Positions 23,598 to 32,443 of a stretch of DNA of 64,000 nt are shown here, piece by piece. Under the pieces are notes generated by a model, which saw only the letters and a list, made by a program, of their open reading frames with translations, was not told the DNA's origin and did no database searches. The translations under genes and the position numbers were made by a program. Source of the stretch: Kribbella soli. GTDB taxonomy: Bacteria; Actinomycetota; Actinomycetes; Propionibacteriales; Kribbellaceae. Where the stretch lies: positions 248,001-312,000 of the forward strand of contig NZ_SJJZ01000004.1 in NCBI RefSeq assembly GCF_004331345.1. The letters are read 5' to 3'. Positions within the stretch are counted from its first letter, which is position 1. The number at the start of each line of letters is the position of its first letter.

Positions 23598-24858
23598 CGT
23601 CCGCCTTAGGTGCTCTGACCCGGCCGACCAGGCCCGCGACCGCGATGATGGTGGCCAGGTACGGCGCCATCAGCAGCAGCTCGCCCGGGATCGGGGTCTG
23701 GATGATCTGCAGCTGGGACTGCAACTGCGTCGCGAACCCGAAGAACAGCGCCGCGACCATCGCACCGATCGGGTGCCAGCGGCCCATGATGAGCGCCGCC
23801 AGCGCGATGAACCCGTTGCCGGCGGTCATCTCCTTGCTGAACGAACCGGCATACCCGACCGTGAAGAAGGCGCCACCGAGCCCGGCCAGCACGCCTGCCC
23901 AGAGGACCGCGGAGTACCGGACCCGCTTCACCTTGATGCCGACCGTGTCGGCCGCCTTCGGGTGCTCGCCGACCGCGCGGACCCGCAGGCCCCACCGGGT
24001 CTGGAACAGCACGAACGTGACGACCGCGACCGCGAGGTAGGTCAGGTAGACCAGGACCGTCTGGTTGAACAGGATCGGCCCGATGAACGGGATGTCGGCC
24101 AGGCCCGGGATCTTCACCGCGGACAGCACGTTCGGCGTATTCAGTTTGTCCGCATCCTCCTGCAGGAACTGGTCGAACAGGTACCCGGTGATACCGGACG
24201 CGAACACCACCAGTACGACGCCCAGGACGACCTGGTTGACCAGGTACTTGATCGAGAACACGGCCAGCAGCCAGGCCATCACTACGCCGCTCACGGCGGC
24301 CGCGATCAACGCCGCCGCCGCGCTGTTCGTCGTACTCGAGACCACCGCGGCCGTGAACGCGCCGACCAGGAACTGGCCCTCGATCGCGATGTTGATGACC
24401 CCGGCCCGCTCGCACAGCACACCGGCGAGCGCGCCAAGGATCAGCGGGGTGGCGAAGTTCAGCGTGCCCTGGAACTGGTTGGCCAGCGGGAAGGTCTTGC
24501 CCGCGGCCGCCCAGCACAGGAACGAGCCGATGAAGCAGATCCCGAGCAGGGCAGCCAGGTAGCCGGAGTACGACTGCGGGACCCGGCGCAGCAGATACGC
24601 CCCCGCGGCGATCACACCGAGGATGCCGAGCACCAGCGCGGTGAACTGCGCGGGGACGCCGAGCAGGTTGTTCTGCAGGTCGCCGGAGACCAGCTGGAAC
24701 GTCGCCTTGCCACCGTTGGTGAAGATCGCCAGGCCGAAGCCGATCAGGGCGAACACCAGCATCACCCCGCCGACCCGCAACCGGCGGGTCCGGTCGGCCG
24801 GAGCCTCGATCGCCGCCGGCGCGGGCGGACGAACCGTGTCCGCAGTCGTCTCGCTCAT
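23575..24858 (-). CDS. Nucleoside ABC transporter permease, second subunit
   Basis: A 427-residue BPD_transp_2 family permease with about ten hydrophobic segments. The N-terminus (1-35) is charged, and the core contains ERAGVINIAIEGQFLVGAFTAA and the segment MTAGNGFIALAALIMGRWHP typical of NupQ/YufQ-type permeases. It overlaps the first permease by ATGA and cytidine deaminase by 23 bases. The BMP lipoprotein and double ATPase upstream complete the transporter. Confidence 0.92.
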   Translation of the reverse strand: MSETTADTVRPPAPAAIEAPADRTRRLRVGGVMLVFALIGFGLAIFTNGGKATFQLVSGDLQNNLLGVPAQFTALVLGILGVIAAGAYLLRRVPQSYSGYLAALLGICFIGSFLCWAAAGKTFPLANQFQGTLNFATPLILGALAGVLCERAGVINIAIEGQFLVGAFTAAVVSSTTNSAAAALIAAAVSGVVMAWLLAVFSIKYLVNQVVLGVVLVVFASGITGYLFDQFLQEDADKLNTPNVLSAVKIPGLADIPFIGPILFNQTVLVYLTYLAVAVVTFVLFQTRWGLRVRAVGEHPKAADTVGIKVKRVRYSAVLWAGVLAGLGGAFFTVGYAGSFSKEMTAGNGFIALAALIMGRWHPIGAMVAALFFGFATQLQSQLQIIQTPIPGELLLMAPYLATIIAVAGLVGRVRAPKADGEPYVTE

Positions 24859-26060
24859 CCGTTCCAGCCTTTCGCGAGGACCGCACCCACTCCGCGTTCC
24901 TTCGGCAGGAACGGGAAGATCGAACGCACCAGCGCCGGAGCCGCGACGAACAGCACGATCACGGCCTGCAGGACGGTGGTCAGGGTCAGCGGGGTCTGGG
25001 TGATCAGCTGCATCTGCAGACCGCCCGCGTTCAGCGCGCCGAACAGCAATCCGGCCAGCACGGTGCCGAGCGGCGTACCGCGTCCGAGCAGAGCGACCGT
25101 GATCGCGTCGAACCCGACCGAGGCAGCGACGCCGTCGGTCAGCGGCAGGTCGGTGCCCAGCACCTGCTGGGTCCCGGCCAGACCGGCCAGCGCTCCGGCC
25201 ACCACCATGGCAATGATGTACGCGCGGCCGACCGACATCCCCGCGGTCCGGGAGGCGTCCGCGTTCGCACCGACCGCGCGGAGCTCGAAGCCGATGGTCG
25301 ATCGGTTGAGCAACCACCAGACGAAGACCGCGGCCAGCAACGCCACAAGGAAGCCGAGGTGCAGCCGGGTGTCGCCGAACTGCGGGTACTGCGCGTTGGA
25401 GTTGACGACCGGCGAGATCGGGTCGGTCCGCCCGGGCCGCCGGAAAGCACTTGTCGTGAGCAACCACTGGAGCAGGTAGATCGCCACGTAGTTCAGCATG
25501 ATCGTCACGATCACCTCGTGGGCACCGGTTCGCGCCTTCAGCACGCCGACCACGCCACCCCACAGCGCGCCACCGATCAGGCCGGCGATCACCGCGAGAA
25601 CGAGGTGCAGAACAGGCGGCAGGTCCCACGCGAATCCGACGTACGCGGCCAGGATGGCGCCGACGATCAGCTGACCCTGGGCACCGATGTTGAACAACCC
25701 GGTGCGGAAGGCGAGCGAGACCGCGAGACCGCCACAGATCAGCGGCGTTGCCTGGGTCAACGATTCGGTGATCGGGGTGACCCCACCCAGTGCGCCGACG
25801 GCCAGCGCCTTGTAGGCCTCGCCGACCGCGCTCACGGCCGCGGAGACGGTGTCCATCGGCGCGGCGCCGAAGTACCCGACGGCCGTCTTCACCTGGTCGT
25901 CGCCGACGATGATCAGGATCGCGCCGACCAGCAGGGCCAGCACGATCGCGCTCAGCGAGACCAAACCCTGGATCGCCCACGACGGCAGGCCGGACCGCTG
26001 CGGTTCCCGCTGCGGCGCGGGCGCGGCCGGCGCCGGCTCGACGGTTGTGTCTGTGCTCAT
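24855..26060 (-). CDS. Nucleoside ABC transporter permease, first subunit
   Basis: A 401-residue BPD_transp_2 permease (NupP/YufP type). It has a proline/alanine-rich cytoplasmic N-terminus, then hydrophobic helices from WAIQGLVSLSAIVLALLVGA on. AFRTGLFNIGAQGQLIVGAILAAY is the family's signature segment. The ATG is immediately after the ATPase stop codon (TAGATG). Confidence 0.92.
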   Translation of the reverse strand: MSTDTTVEPAPAAPAPQREPQRSGLPSWAIQGLVSLSAIVLALLVGAILIIVGDDQVKTAVGYFGAAPMDTVSAAVSAVGEAYKALAVGALGGVTPITESLTQATPLICGGLAVSLAFRTGLFNIGAQGQLIVGAILAAYVGFAWDLPPVLHLVLAVIAGLIGGALWGGVVGVLKARTGAHEVIVTIMLNYVAIYLLQWLLTTSAFRRPGRTDPISPVVNSNAQYPQFGDTRLHLGFLVALLAAVFVWWLLNRSTIGFELRAVGANADASRTAGMSVGRAYIIAMVVAGALAGLAGTQQVLGTDLPLTDGVAASVGFDAITVALLGRGTPLGTVLAGLLFGALNAGGLQMQLITQTPLTLTTVLQAVIVLFVAAPALVRSIFPFLPKERGVGAVLAKGWNG

Positions 26061-27611
26061 CTAGATGGTTCCCAACGTGGTCGGGTTCTCGATCGCGACT
26101 TCGTGCGCCTCGGACTTGGAGGCACCGGCCATCATCAGGCCCAGCTCGTCGCGCGGGGTGTCGGCCGGGACGACGCCGACCACCTTGCCGCGGTACATCA
26201 CCGCGACCCGGTCGGTCAGCGCCGCGATCTCGTCCAGCTCGGTGGACACGATCAGTACCGCGGTGCCGTTGTCGCGTTCCTCGACGATCCGGGCATGCAG
26301 GAACTCGATCGAGCCGACGTCCACGCCGCGGGTCGGCTGGGACGCGACCAGCAGCTTCAGCGGGCGGGACAGCTCGCGGGCCAGCACCACCTTCTGCTGG
26401 TTGCCACCGGACAGCGACGACACCGGCTGGTCGATCCCCTGGGTGCGGATGTCGAACTCCTCCACCCGGGCCTGCGCGTTCTTCTCGATCTCGTCGGTCC
26501 GCAGTGCCAGCCCGTTGCCGAACGGCGCCTGGCGGAACAGGTCGAGGACCAGGTTCTCGGCGACCGTGAACGGGCCGACGAAGCCGTCGTGGGCACGGTC
26601 CTCGGGGACGTAGCCGATGCCGGCGTCCAGCCGCTGTCGCGTCGAACGTCCGGTCAGGTCGTCGCCGTCCAGCGAGATCTTGCCGGCCGCGATCGGAGTG
26701 AGCCCGAGCAGCGCCTCGGCCAGCTCGGTCTGGCCGTTGCCCTGGACACCGGCCACCGCGAGGATCTCGCCGGCCCGCACCTCGAGGTCCACACTGTCGA
26801 CAGCGGTGAACCCACGCTCGTCGATCACGGTCAGCCCCTCGACCCGCAGTACGACGTCCTTCGGCTGGGCCGGCTCCTTGTCGACGACCAGGTCGACGGC
26901 GCGGCCGACCATCAGCTCGGCCAGCTCTTCCTCGGACGCGGACGGCTCGGCGTCGCCGACGACCTTGCCGCGGCGGATCACGGTGATCTTGTCCGCGATC
27001 GCCTTGACCTCTTTGAGCTTGTGGGTGATGAAGACGATCGACGTGCCGTTCTCCTTGAGCTGGCGCATCACGCCGATCAGCTCGTCGATCTCGGCCGGGG
27101 TGAGCACCGCGGTCGGCTCGTCCAGGATCAGCACGCTGGCGTCGTTGGTGAGCGCCTTGATGATCTCCACCCGCTGCTGCACGCCCACCGGGATGTTCTC
27201 CACCAGCGCCTCGGGGTCGACCTCGAAGCCGTACCGGTCGGACAGCTCGGTGACCAGCGCGTGCGCCTTCTTCCGGTCCAGTACGCCGCCGGCCCGGGTG
27301 TTCTCCCGGCCGAGCATGATGTTCTCGGCGACCGTGAACACCGGGACCAGCATGAAGTGCTGGTGGACCATGCCGATACCGTGCTTGATCGCGTCGCTCG
27401 GCGAGGTGATCTGCACCTTCTCGCCGTCGATCACGATCTCGCCCGAGTCGGGCTGCAGCAGCCCGTAGAGCATGTTCATCAACGTGCTCTTGCCGGCCCC
27501 GTTCTCACCGAGCAGGCAGTGGATCTCACCCGGCTCGATGACCAGGTCGATGTGGTCGTTGGCGACCAGCGAGCCGAAGCTCTTGGTCAGGCCGGACAGC
27601 TCGAGATGCAT
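26061..27611 (-). CDS. Nucleoside ABC transporter ATP-binding protein, double domain
   Basis: A 516-residue protein with two ABC domains. The first has Walker A GENGAGKSTLMNMLYG and Walker B VLILDEPTAVL. Its signature loop is degenerate (PVGVQQRVEIIKAL), as usual in this type. The second has a degenerate Walker A (GVQGNGQTELAEAL), signature LSGGNQQKVVLARELS and a Walker B region changed to LLVASQPTRGVDV. This asymmetry is normal for ribose- and nucleoside-type ATPases. It is 87 bases after the binding protein, with a hairpin between them. Confidence 0.95.
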   Translation of the reverse strand: MHLELSGLTKSFGSLVANDHIDLVIEPGEIHCLLGENGAGKSTLMNMLYGLLQPDSGEIVIDGEKVQITSPSDAIKHGIGMVHQHFMLVPVFTVAENIMLGRENTRAGGVLDRKKAHALVTELSDRYGFEVDPEALVENIPVGVQQRVEIIKALTNDASVLILDEPTAVLTPAEIDELIGVMRQLKENGTSIVFITHKLKEVKAIADKITVIRRGKVVGDAEPSASEEELAELMVGRAVDLVVDKEPAQPKDVVLRVEGLTVIDERGFTAVDSVDLEVRAGEILAVAGVQGNGQTELAEALLGLTPIAAGKISLDGDDLTGRSTRQRLDAGIGYVPEDRAHDGFVGPFTVAENLVLDLFRQAPFGNGLALRTDEIEKNAQARVEEFDIRTQGIDQPVSSLSGGNQQKVVLARELSRPLKLLVASQPTRGVDVGSIEFLHARIVEERDNGTAVLIVSTELDEIAALTDRVAVMYRGKVVGVVPADTPRDELGLMMAGASKSEAHEVAIENPTTLGTI

Positions 27612-27637
27612 GCGGGCAGCCTTCCCTCTCAGACGGA

Positions 27638-27678
27638 GAGCCAGGAAGGCGTGACCTGTAGGTCTGCCTTCCTGGCTC
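27638..27678 (-). terminator. Intercistronic hairpin between BMP lipoprotein and ATPase genes
   Basis: A perfect 13-base stem GAGCCAGGAAGGC/GCCTTCCTGGCTC with a 15-base loop that itself contains ACCT/AGGT. It lies 20 bases after the BMP stop and 26 before the ATPase start. It probably acts as a partial terminator or mRNA stabiliser, giving more binding protein than transporter. Confidence 0.75.
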
Positions 27679-27698
27679 GCACCGTACTACGCGGTGTG

Positions 27699-28787
27699 TC
27701 AGGACGCCTTCGGCTGCGCCTTCGACGCGACGGTGATCTTGCCGCTGACGATGTCAGCCTTGATCTGGTCCAGCTCGGTCTTCACGTCCGCCGGGACCTT
27801 GCTGTCGAACTCGTGGAACGGCGCCAGCGACGTACCGCCGTTCTCCAGCGTGCCGGTGAACTGGGTGTTGTCGAACTTGTTGTCGACAACGGACTCGATC
27901 GCGTCCTGGACGGCGACGTCCATACCCTTCTGGACGCTGGAGATCAGCACCGAGCAGTACTCCGCCGCGCTCACGCAGCCGTCGGTGTCGACCCAGATCG
28001 CGTTCACCTTGCCGCTGCTGGCCTTGGCCGCCTGCAGACCGCCCAGACCGGCCGGGCCGGCCACCGGGAAGATGATGTCGGCGCCCTGGGTGATCAGGTT
28101 CTGCGCGTTGGTCTGGCCCTTGGCCTTGTCCTCGAAGTCGTTGGTGAACAGGCCGGTCTGCTTCGCGTCGTCCCAGCCGAGCACCTGGACGTTCTTCGAC
28201 TTCTGCGTGTTGTAGTACTTCACGCCTTCGGCGAAGCCGTCCATGAAGATGGTCACCGTCGGGATCTTGATACCGCCGAAGGTGCCGACCTTGCCGGTCT
28301 TGCTCATCGCCGCGGCCAGGTAACCGGCCTGGAAGCTGGTCTGGGCGGTGTTGAAGAGCAGCGGCTTCAGGTTCGGGATCTCGCCGACCTTGGCGGTATC
28401 CGGAGCCGAGTCGACGATGGCGAACTTGATGCCCGTGTTGGCCTTGGCCGCCTTCTCGGTGGCGTCCTCGAGCTTGAAGCCGACGGCGACGATGACGTTG
28501 CACTTGGCGTTGACCATCGCGGTCATGTTGGTCGGATAGTCGTTGTCCGACTTGGACTCCGCCTTGACCTCGGTCAGGCCCTTGGCCTTGACGGCGTCCT
28601 GCAGACCTTTGTACGAGGTCTGGTTGAACGACTTGTCGTCGAACCCGCCCGAGTCGGAGACCATGCAGGCCTTGAAGTCCTTGTTGGCGCTGCCGCCTGC
28701 GTTCTCTTCGGTCGGCTTGCTGCCACACGCGGCGACGGCGAGCGTCAGCACGCCCACGATCGCCGTTCCCCGCACGTACTTCTTCAC
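27699..28787 (-). CDS. BMP-family nucleoside-binding lipoprotein
   Basis: A 362-residue basic-membrane-protein family lipoprotein. The signal peptide is KKYVRGTAIVGVLTLAVAACGS, with the lipid on Cys 22. The mature fold begins ACMVSDSGGFDDKSFNQTSYKG, with the aromatic/Asp landmarks of nucleoside-binding PnrA/BMP proteins, and continues to FPVAGPAGLGGLQAAK. The GTG start follows GGAGAC. It leads the nucleoside import and salvage operon, so purine or pyrimidine nucleosides are the probable ligand. Confidence 0.93.
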   Translation of the reverse strand: MKKYVRGTAIVGVLTLAVAACGSKPTEENAGGSANKDFKACMVSDSGGFDDKSFNQTSYKGLQDAVKAKGLTEVKAESKSDNDYPTNMTAMVNAKCNVIVAVGFKLEDATEKAAKANTGIKFAIVDSAPDTAKVGEIPNLKPLLFNTAQTSFQAGYLAAAMSKTGKVGTFGGIKIPTVTIFMDGFAEGVKYYNTQKSKNVQVLGWDDAKQTGLFTNDFEDKAKGQTNAQNLITQGADIIFPVAGPAGLGGLQAAKASSGKVNAIWVDTDGCVSAAEYCSVLISSVQKGMDVAVQDAIESVVDNKFDNTQFTGTLENGGTSLAPFHEFDSKVPADVKTELDQIKADIVSGKITVASKAQPKAS

Positions 28788-29086
28788 CGGAAGTCTCCTT
28801 CGTCGACCAGATACGTTTGCACGCCGCACGCCTGCCCCCACGTGCCGCATCCGCAGACTATAGGGGCGGTCAGTGTTTCTTTGAACGTCAAGCAGGCCTC
28901 GATACCGGAAAGTGACCGGCATCCGCGTCACATTTCGACAACTTCTCCGGTGTGGTCACCGACCGCGCTCCCCACATCACAGCGTGCACGCTCCGTGGTC
29001 GCCCTCACCGTGCGTGGCGGTCACGGCCGGTGAACGGCGGCGGGGCTCGGTGCGTCCCGGCGTACTCCTGGTGTCACAATCTCGGG
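28788..29086. promoter_or_regulatory. Divergent promoter region between BMP operon and M20 hydrolase
   Basis: These 299 bases lie between two divergent starts. On the minus strand TATAGT (28857-28862) is a good -10 for the BMP operon, leaving a leader of about 60 bases. A TTGACG (28886-28891) is 23 bases from it, too far for a standard promoter. I see no clear operator palindrome and no gene. Confidence 0.45.
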
Positions 29087-30268
29087 ATGAGTCATCAGTT
29101 GCTGGTCGCGGACGTGCTGGCGCGGGTCGAGGCGGTCCGTGAGGACATGGTCGACGTACGGCGCGATCTGCACACGCACCCGGAACTCGGGTGGCACGAG
29201 GTGCGGACGACCGAGCTGCTCGAGAAGCGGCTCGTCGAGGCCGGGCTGTCGCCTCGGGTGCTGCCGACCGGGACCGGGCTGATCTGCGACATCGGATCCG
29301 GCGACACGTGTGTCGCGCTGCGGGCCGACATCGACGCGCTGCCGGTACCGGACGGCGTCGAGGCGCCGTGGCGGTCGACCCTCGACGGGGTGGCTCACGC
29401 GTGCGGTCACGACGTACACACGTCGGCGCTGCTCGGTGCGGCGCTGGTGCTGGCCGGGATGGCGCGCGACGGACAGCTGGACCGGCGGGTCCGGGTGATC
29501 TTCCAGCCGGCCGAGGAAGTGATGCCGGGCGGGGCACTCGGCGTCATCGCGGCCGGCGGGCTCGACGGGGTCCGCCGTATTTATGGTGTGCACTGCGATC
29601 CGCGACTGCAGGTCGGGCAGGTCGGACTGCGGGTGGGCGCGCTGACGGCGGCGGCGGACCGGATCCTGGTCCGGCTGACCGGTCCGGGTGGTCACACCTC
29701 GCGGCCCCATCTGACCGCCGATCTCGTGTACGCGCTCGCGACGCTCGTCTCCGAGCTCCCGGCCGCTCTCTCCCGCCGGGTCGACCCCCGCGCGGGCATG
29801 TCCCTCGTCTGGGGCCGCATCACCTCCGGCTCGGCGGCCAACGCGATCCCGTCCCGCGGCGAGGCCGAAGGCACCCTGCGCTGCCTCGACGCCAACGCGT
29901 GGCGCCTCGCGGAGGAGCTCATCCCGTCGCTGGCCGCGCAGATCGTCCGCCCGTACGGCGTGGCGGTCGACACGGAGGTCACGCACGGCGTACCCCCCGT
30001 CGTGAACGACGCGACCGCGATCAGCGTCCTGCAGAACGCCGTACAGCAGACCCTCGGCGCCAGCGCCCTCGCCCCGACCGACCAGAGCCTCGGCGGCGAA
30101 GACTTCGCCTGGTACCTCGAAGACGTCCCCGGCGCCATGGCCCGCCTCGGCGTCCGCCCACCCACCCAAGAAAACGCGGCGGACCTCCACACCCCCGGCT
30201 TCGACCCCTCCGAAGAAGCCATCACCGTAGGCACCACCCTCCTCACCACCACCGCCCTCCTCGACTAA
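29087..30268 (+). CDS. M20-family amidohydrolase
   Basis: A 393-residue metal-dependent amidohydrolase (aminoacylase, hippurate or carboxypeptidase group). Landmarks are DLHTHPELGWHE, the metal-binding ACGHDVHTSALLGAAL, FQPAEEVMPGGA and the C-terminal GGEDFAWYL. A dimerisation domain inserts at about 180-290 (GPGGHTSRPH). No signal peptide is present, so it is cytoplasmic. It is divergent from the nucleoside operon; the substrate is probably an N-acylated amino acid, but this cannot be fixed from sequence. Confidence 0.9.
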   Translation: MSHQLLVADVLARVEAVREDMVDVRRDLHTHPELGWHEVRTTELLEKRLVEAGLSPRVLPTGTGLICDIGSGDTCVALRADIDALPVPDGVEAPWRSTLDGVAHACGHDVHTSALLGAALVLAGMARDGQLDRRVRVIFQPAEEVMPGGALGVIAAGGLDGVRRIYGVHCDPRLQVGQVGLRVGALTAAADRILVRLTGPGGHTSRPHLTADLVYALATLVSELPAALSRRVDPRAGMSLVWGRITSGSAANAIPSRGEAEGTLRCLDANAWRLAEELIPSLAAQIVRPYGVAVDTEVTHGVPPVVNDATAISVLQNAVQQTLGASALAPTDQSLGGEDFAWYLEDVPGAMARLGVRPPTQENAADLHTPGFDPSEEAITVGTTLLTTTALLD

Positions 30269-30470
30269 GGAAACGCACAGCTGCGCAAAGGGCACCGCTT
30301 CGCAGCGACAGTCTTCCGCCGCCTCCGGCGGGAGCGCATCAGGTGCAGCTGGACGGAGGGACTGGCGCCAGGGGCACCACCGACTCCCACCGCAAGGCAC
30401 GGCACGCGCCCGCAGCAGGTCCGTCGGTGGGACCGGGTCGTCGAGTCGTGGGTTTTGGCGGTCACCTGCA

Positions 30471-30526
30471 GCCTCGATCCACGACTCGCGGTTTCGAGGG
30501 GCAACCAAACGCCACGACTCGGCGTG
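30471..30526 (+). repeat. Intergenic repeat module C, copy 1
   Basis: 56 bases closely matching 43853-43907. It holds CCACGACTCG twice in direct orientation (30479-30488 and 30512-30521) and ends with the small hairpin ACGCC/GGCGT. Both ends of the module are nearly identical between copies; the middle (30490-30505) varies. Confidence 0.75.
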
Positions 30527-30545
30527 AGGCCGCATGTGCGGCGGG

Positions 30546-30598
30546 AGCTGTCGTGGCGGGGAAAGAAATCGTCGCTCTGTGCAACAGAGTTTCCCCGC
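30546..30598 (+). repeat. Intergenic repeat module B, copy 2
   Basis: 53 bases matching 21805-21857 at 44 positions without gaps. It folds as two nested stems: outer GCGGGGAAA/TTTCCCCGC and inner CTCTG/CAGAG around TGCAA. GAAATCGTCG lies unpaired on the 5' side. Confidence 0.75.
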
Positions 30599-30714
30599 TC
30601 TTGAGGTTTGGCTCCGATCGGGCAGGAGTCTCCCACCAACCTCCGTCAGGTACCTGCCGCGCACGCCGCCGGAGGCGGCCGACAGGGAGGCGCCGTCTTT
30701 TGGGGTGGTGGTGG

Positions 30715-32289
30715 TTAGAAGGTGTCGGCTGGGACGTAGACGCCCCAGACGTCTCTGAGGGTGTTGGAGACTTCGCCGACGGTGGCTCGGGCCTTTAGGG
30801 CGTCTTTCATCGGGTAGAGGCAGTTGTCGTTGCCTTCGGCAGCTTTTTTGAGGGCGGCCAGGGCCTCGTCGACGGCGGTCTGGTCGCGGGTGCTGCGGAG
30901 GGTGGCCAGGCGGGCTACCTGCTGGGCCTCGATGGTGGGGTCCACGCGGAGGGGTTCGTACGGCTCCTCGTCGGTGATCTTGAACTTGTTCATGCCGACG
31001 ACGACGCGTTCGACGGCGTCGATCTCCTGGGCGATCTGGTACGCCGAGCGCTCGATCTCCTGTTTCTGGTAGCCCTTCTCGATCGCGGCGACCGCACCGC
31101 CGTACTCCTCGACCTGGTCCATGAGCTCGACCGCGGCAGCCTCGACCTCGTCGGTGAGCGACTCGACGACGTACGAGCCGGCGAACGGGTCGACCGTCGC
31201 GGTGATGTCGGTCTCGTAGGCGAGGACCTGCTGCGTGCGCAGCGCGAGGCGGGCCGCCTTCTCGGTCGGGAGCGCGATCGCTTCGTCGTACGAGTTGGTG
31301 TGCAACGACTGGGTTCCACCGAGTACGGCGGCCAGGCCCTGGATCGCGACCCGCACCAGGTTCACCTCGGGCTGCTGCGCGGTGAGCTGCACGCCCGCGG
31401 TCTGCGTGTGGAAGCGGAGCATCAACGACTTCGGGTTGCGAGCGCCGAAGGAGTCCCGCATCACCCGCGCCCAGATCCGCCGCGCCGCACGGAACTTCGC
31501 GACCTCCTCGAGCAACGTCGTCCGGGCGACGAAGAAGAACGACAGCCGCGGCGCGAACTCGTCCACGTCCAGCCCGGACGCGATCGCGGCCCGCACGTAC
31601 TCGATCCCGTTCGCGAGCGTGAACGCGATCTCCTGCGCGGGCGTCGCCCCGGCCTCGGCCATGTGGTAGCCGGAGATCGAGATCGTGTTCCAGCGCGGCA
31701 GCTCCGCCTGGCAGTACGCGAAGATGTCGCTGATCAGCCGCAGCGACTCCTTCGGCGGGTAGATGTAGGTGCCGCGGGCGATGTACTCCTTCAGTACGTC
31801 GTTCTGGATCGTGCCGGTGAGCTTGTCACCGGAGACCCCCTGCTCCTCGGCCACCAACTGGTACAGCAGGAGCAGCACCGACCCGGGCGCGTTGATCGTC
31901 ATCGAGGTCGACACCTGGTCCAGTGGGATCTTGTCGAACAGCACCCGCATGTCGTCGATCGAGTCGATCGCCACCCCGACCTTGCCGACCTCGCCGTGCG
32001 CGATCGGTGCGTCGGAGTCGTACCCCATCTGGGTCGGCAGGTCGAACGCGACCGACAATCCCATGGTCCCGTGGTCGATCAGCTGGTGGTACCGCTGGTT
32101 CGACTCGGCCGCCGTGCCGAACCCGGCGTACTGCCGCATCGTCCACGGCCGCTGGGTGTACATCGTCGGGTACACGCCCCGGGTGTACGGGAACTGCCCC
32201 GGCTCCCCCAGCTTCGCCTCGGCGTCGAACCCGTCGAGCGGTCCGTAGACCGGCGCGAACTCGAACCCCGACTCGCTCCGATGACTCAT
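30715..32289 (-). CDS. Acyl-CoA mutase large subunit (methylmalonyl-CoA mutase type), stand-alone
   Basis: A 524-residue B12-dependent mutase catalytic domain. The N-terminal TIM barrel region shows [21 protein letters not shown], and [13 protein letters not shown] is the barrel's family signature. The tyrosine in PTMY and the arginine in KESLRLI agree with the methylmalonyl-CoA type rather than isobutyryl-CoA mutase, as I recall those positions. There is no C-terminal B12-binding domain, so a separate small B12 subunit is required; none is in the window. The ATG abuts GGGAGG with almost no spacing. Confidence 0.88.
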   Translation of the reverse strand: MSHRSESGFEFAPVYGPLDGFDAEAKLGEPGQFPYTRGVYPTMYTQRPWTMRQYAGFGTAAESNQRYHQLIDHGTMGLSVAFDLPTQMGYDSDAPIAHGEVGKVGVAIDSIDDMRVLFDKIPLDQVSTSMTINAPGSVLLLLYQLVAEEQGVSGDKLTGTIQNDVLKEYIARGTYIYPPKESLRLISDIFAYCQAELPRWNTISISGYHMAEAGATPAQEIAFTLANGIEYVRAAIASGLDVDEFAPRLSFFFVARTTLLEEVAKFRAARRIWARVMRDSFGARNPKSLMLRFHTQTAGVQLTAQQPEVNLVRVAIQGLAAVLGGTQSLHTNSYDEAIALPTEKAARLALRTQQVLAYETDITATVDPFAGSYVVESLTDEVEAAAVELMDQVEEYGGAVAAIEKGYQKQEIERSAYQIAQEIDAVERVVVGMNKFKITDEEPYEPLRVDPTIEAQQVARLATLRSTRDQTAVDEALAALKKAAEGNDNCLYPMKDALKARATVGEVSNTLRDVWGVYVPADTF

Positions 32290-32443
32290 CCTCCCACCGT
32301 AGGCCGAACCACACTCCCACTGGTATGCACAGCCTGGGTGAGATCGAGCACGCCAGGTGATCACAGACCACGGGCTGTTGACTTGTGACCTGGGTCACAG
32401 GAGGCTGCGACAGAGTATGCACCGTCGACCGGGGAGGGGCGAC

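Larger units (their letters stand above)
30269..30714. other. Gene-free stretch II, tail-to-tail junction with repeat modules C and B
   Basis: These 446 bases separate the M20 hydrolase stop from the mutase stop. Near the left are two small hairpins: GCTGCG/CGCAGC (30280-30306) and CCGCCG/CGGCGG (30316-30331). GTGCAGCTGGAC (30341-30352) repeats the outer arm of module A alone. Module C is at 30471-30526, module B at 30546-30598. An inverted CGAGTCGTGG (30442-30451) can pair with the CCACGACTCG inside module C. No convincing coding frame. Confidence 0.7.

Noticed and set aside
28886-28891. TTGACG as the -35 of the BMP operon promoter
   Set aside because: The distance to the TATAGT -10 is 23 bases, too long for a standard promoter; only the -10 is kept as a weak candidate.
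25359-29033. Open frame of about 1200 codons on the plus strand across the nucleoside transporter operon
   Set aside because: It spans several well-identified minus-strand genes and reads as low-complexity arginine/aspartate/histidine sequence, typical of high-GC antisense frames.
30442-30521. CRISPR-like direct repeats (CCACGACTCG units)
   Set aside because: There are only three 10-base units, one inverted, with unequal spacing and no cas genes; better treated as module C.
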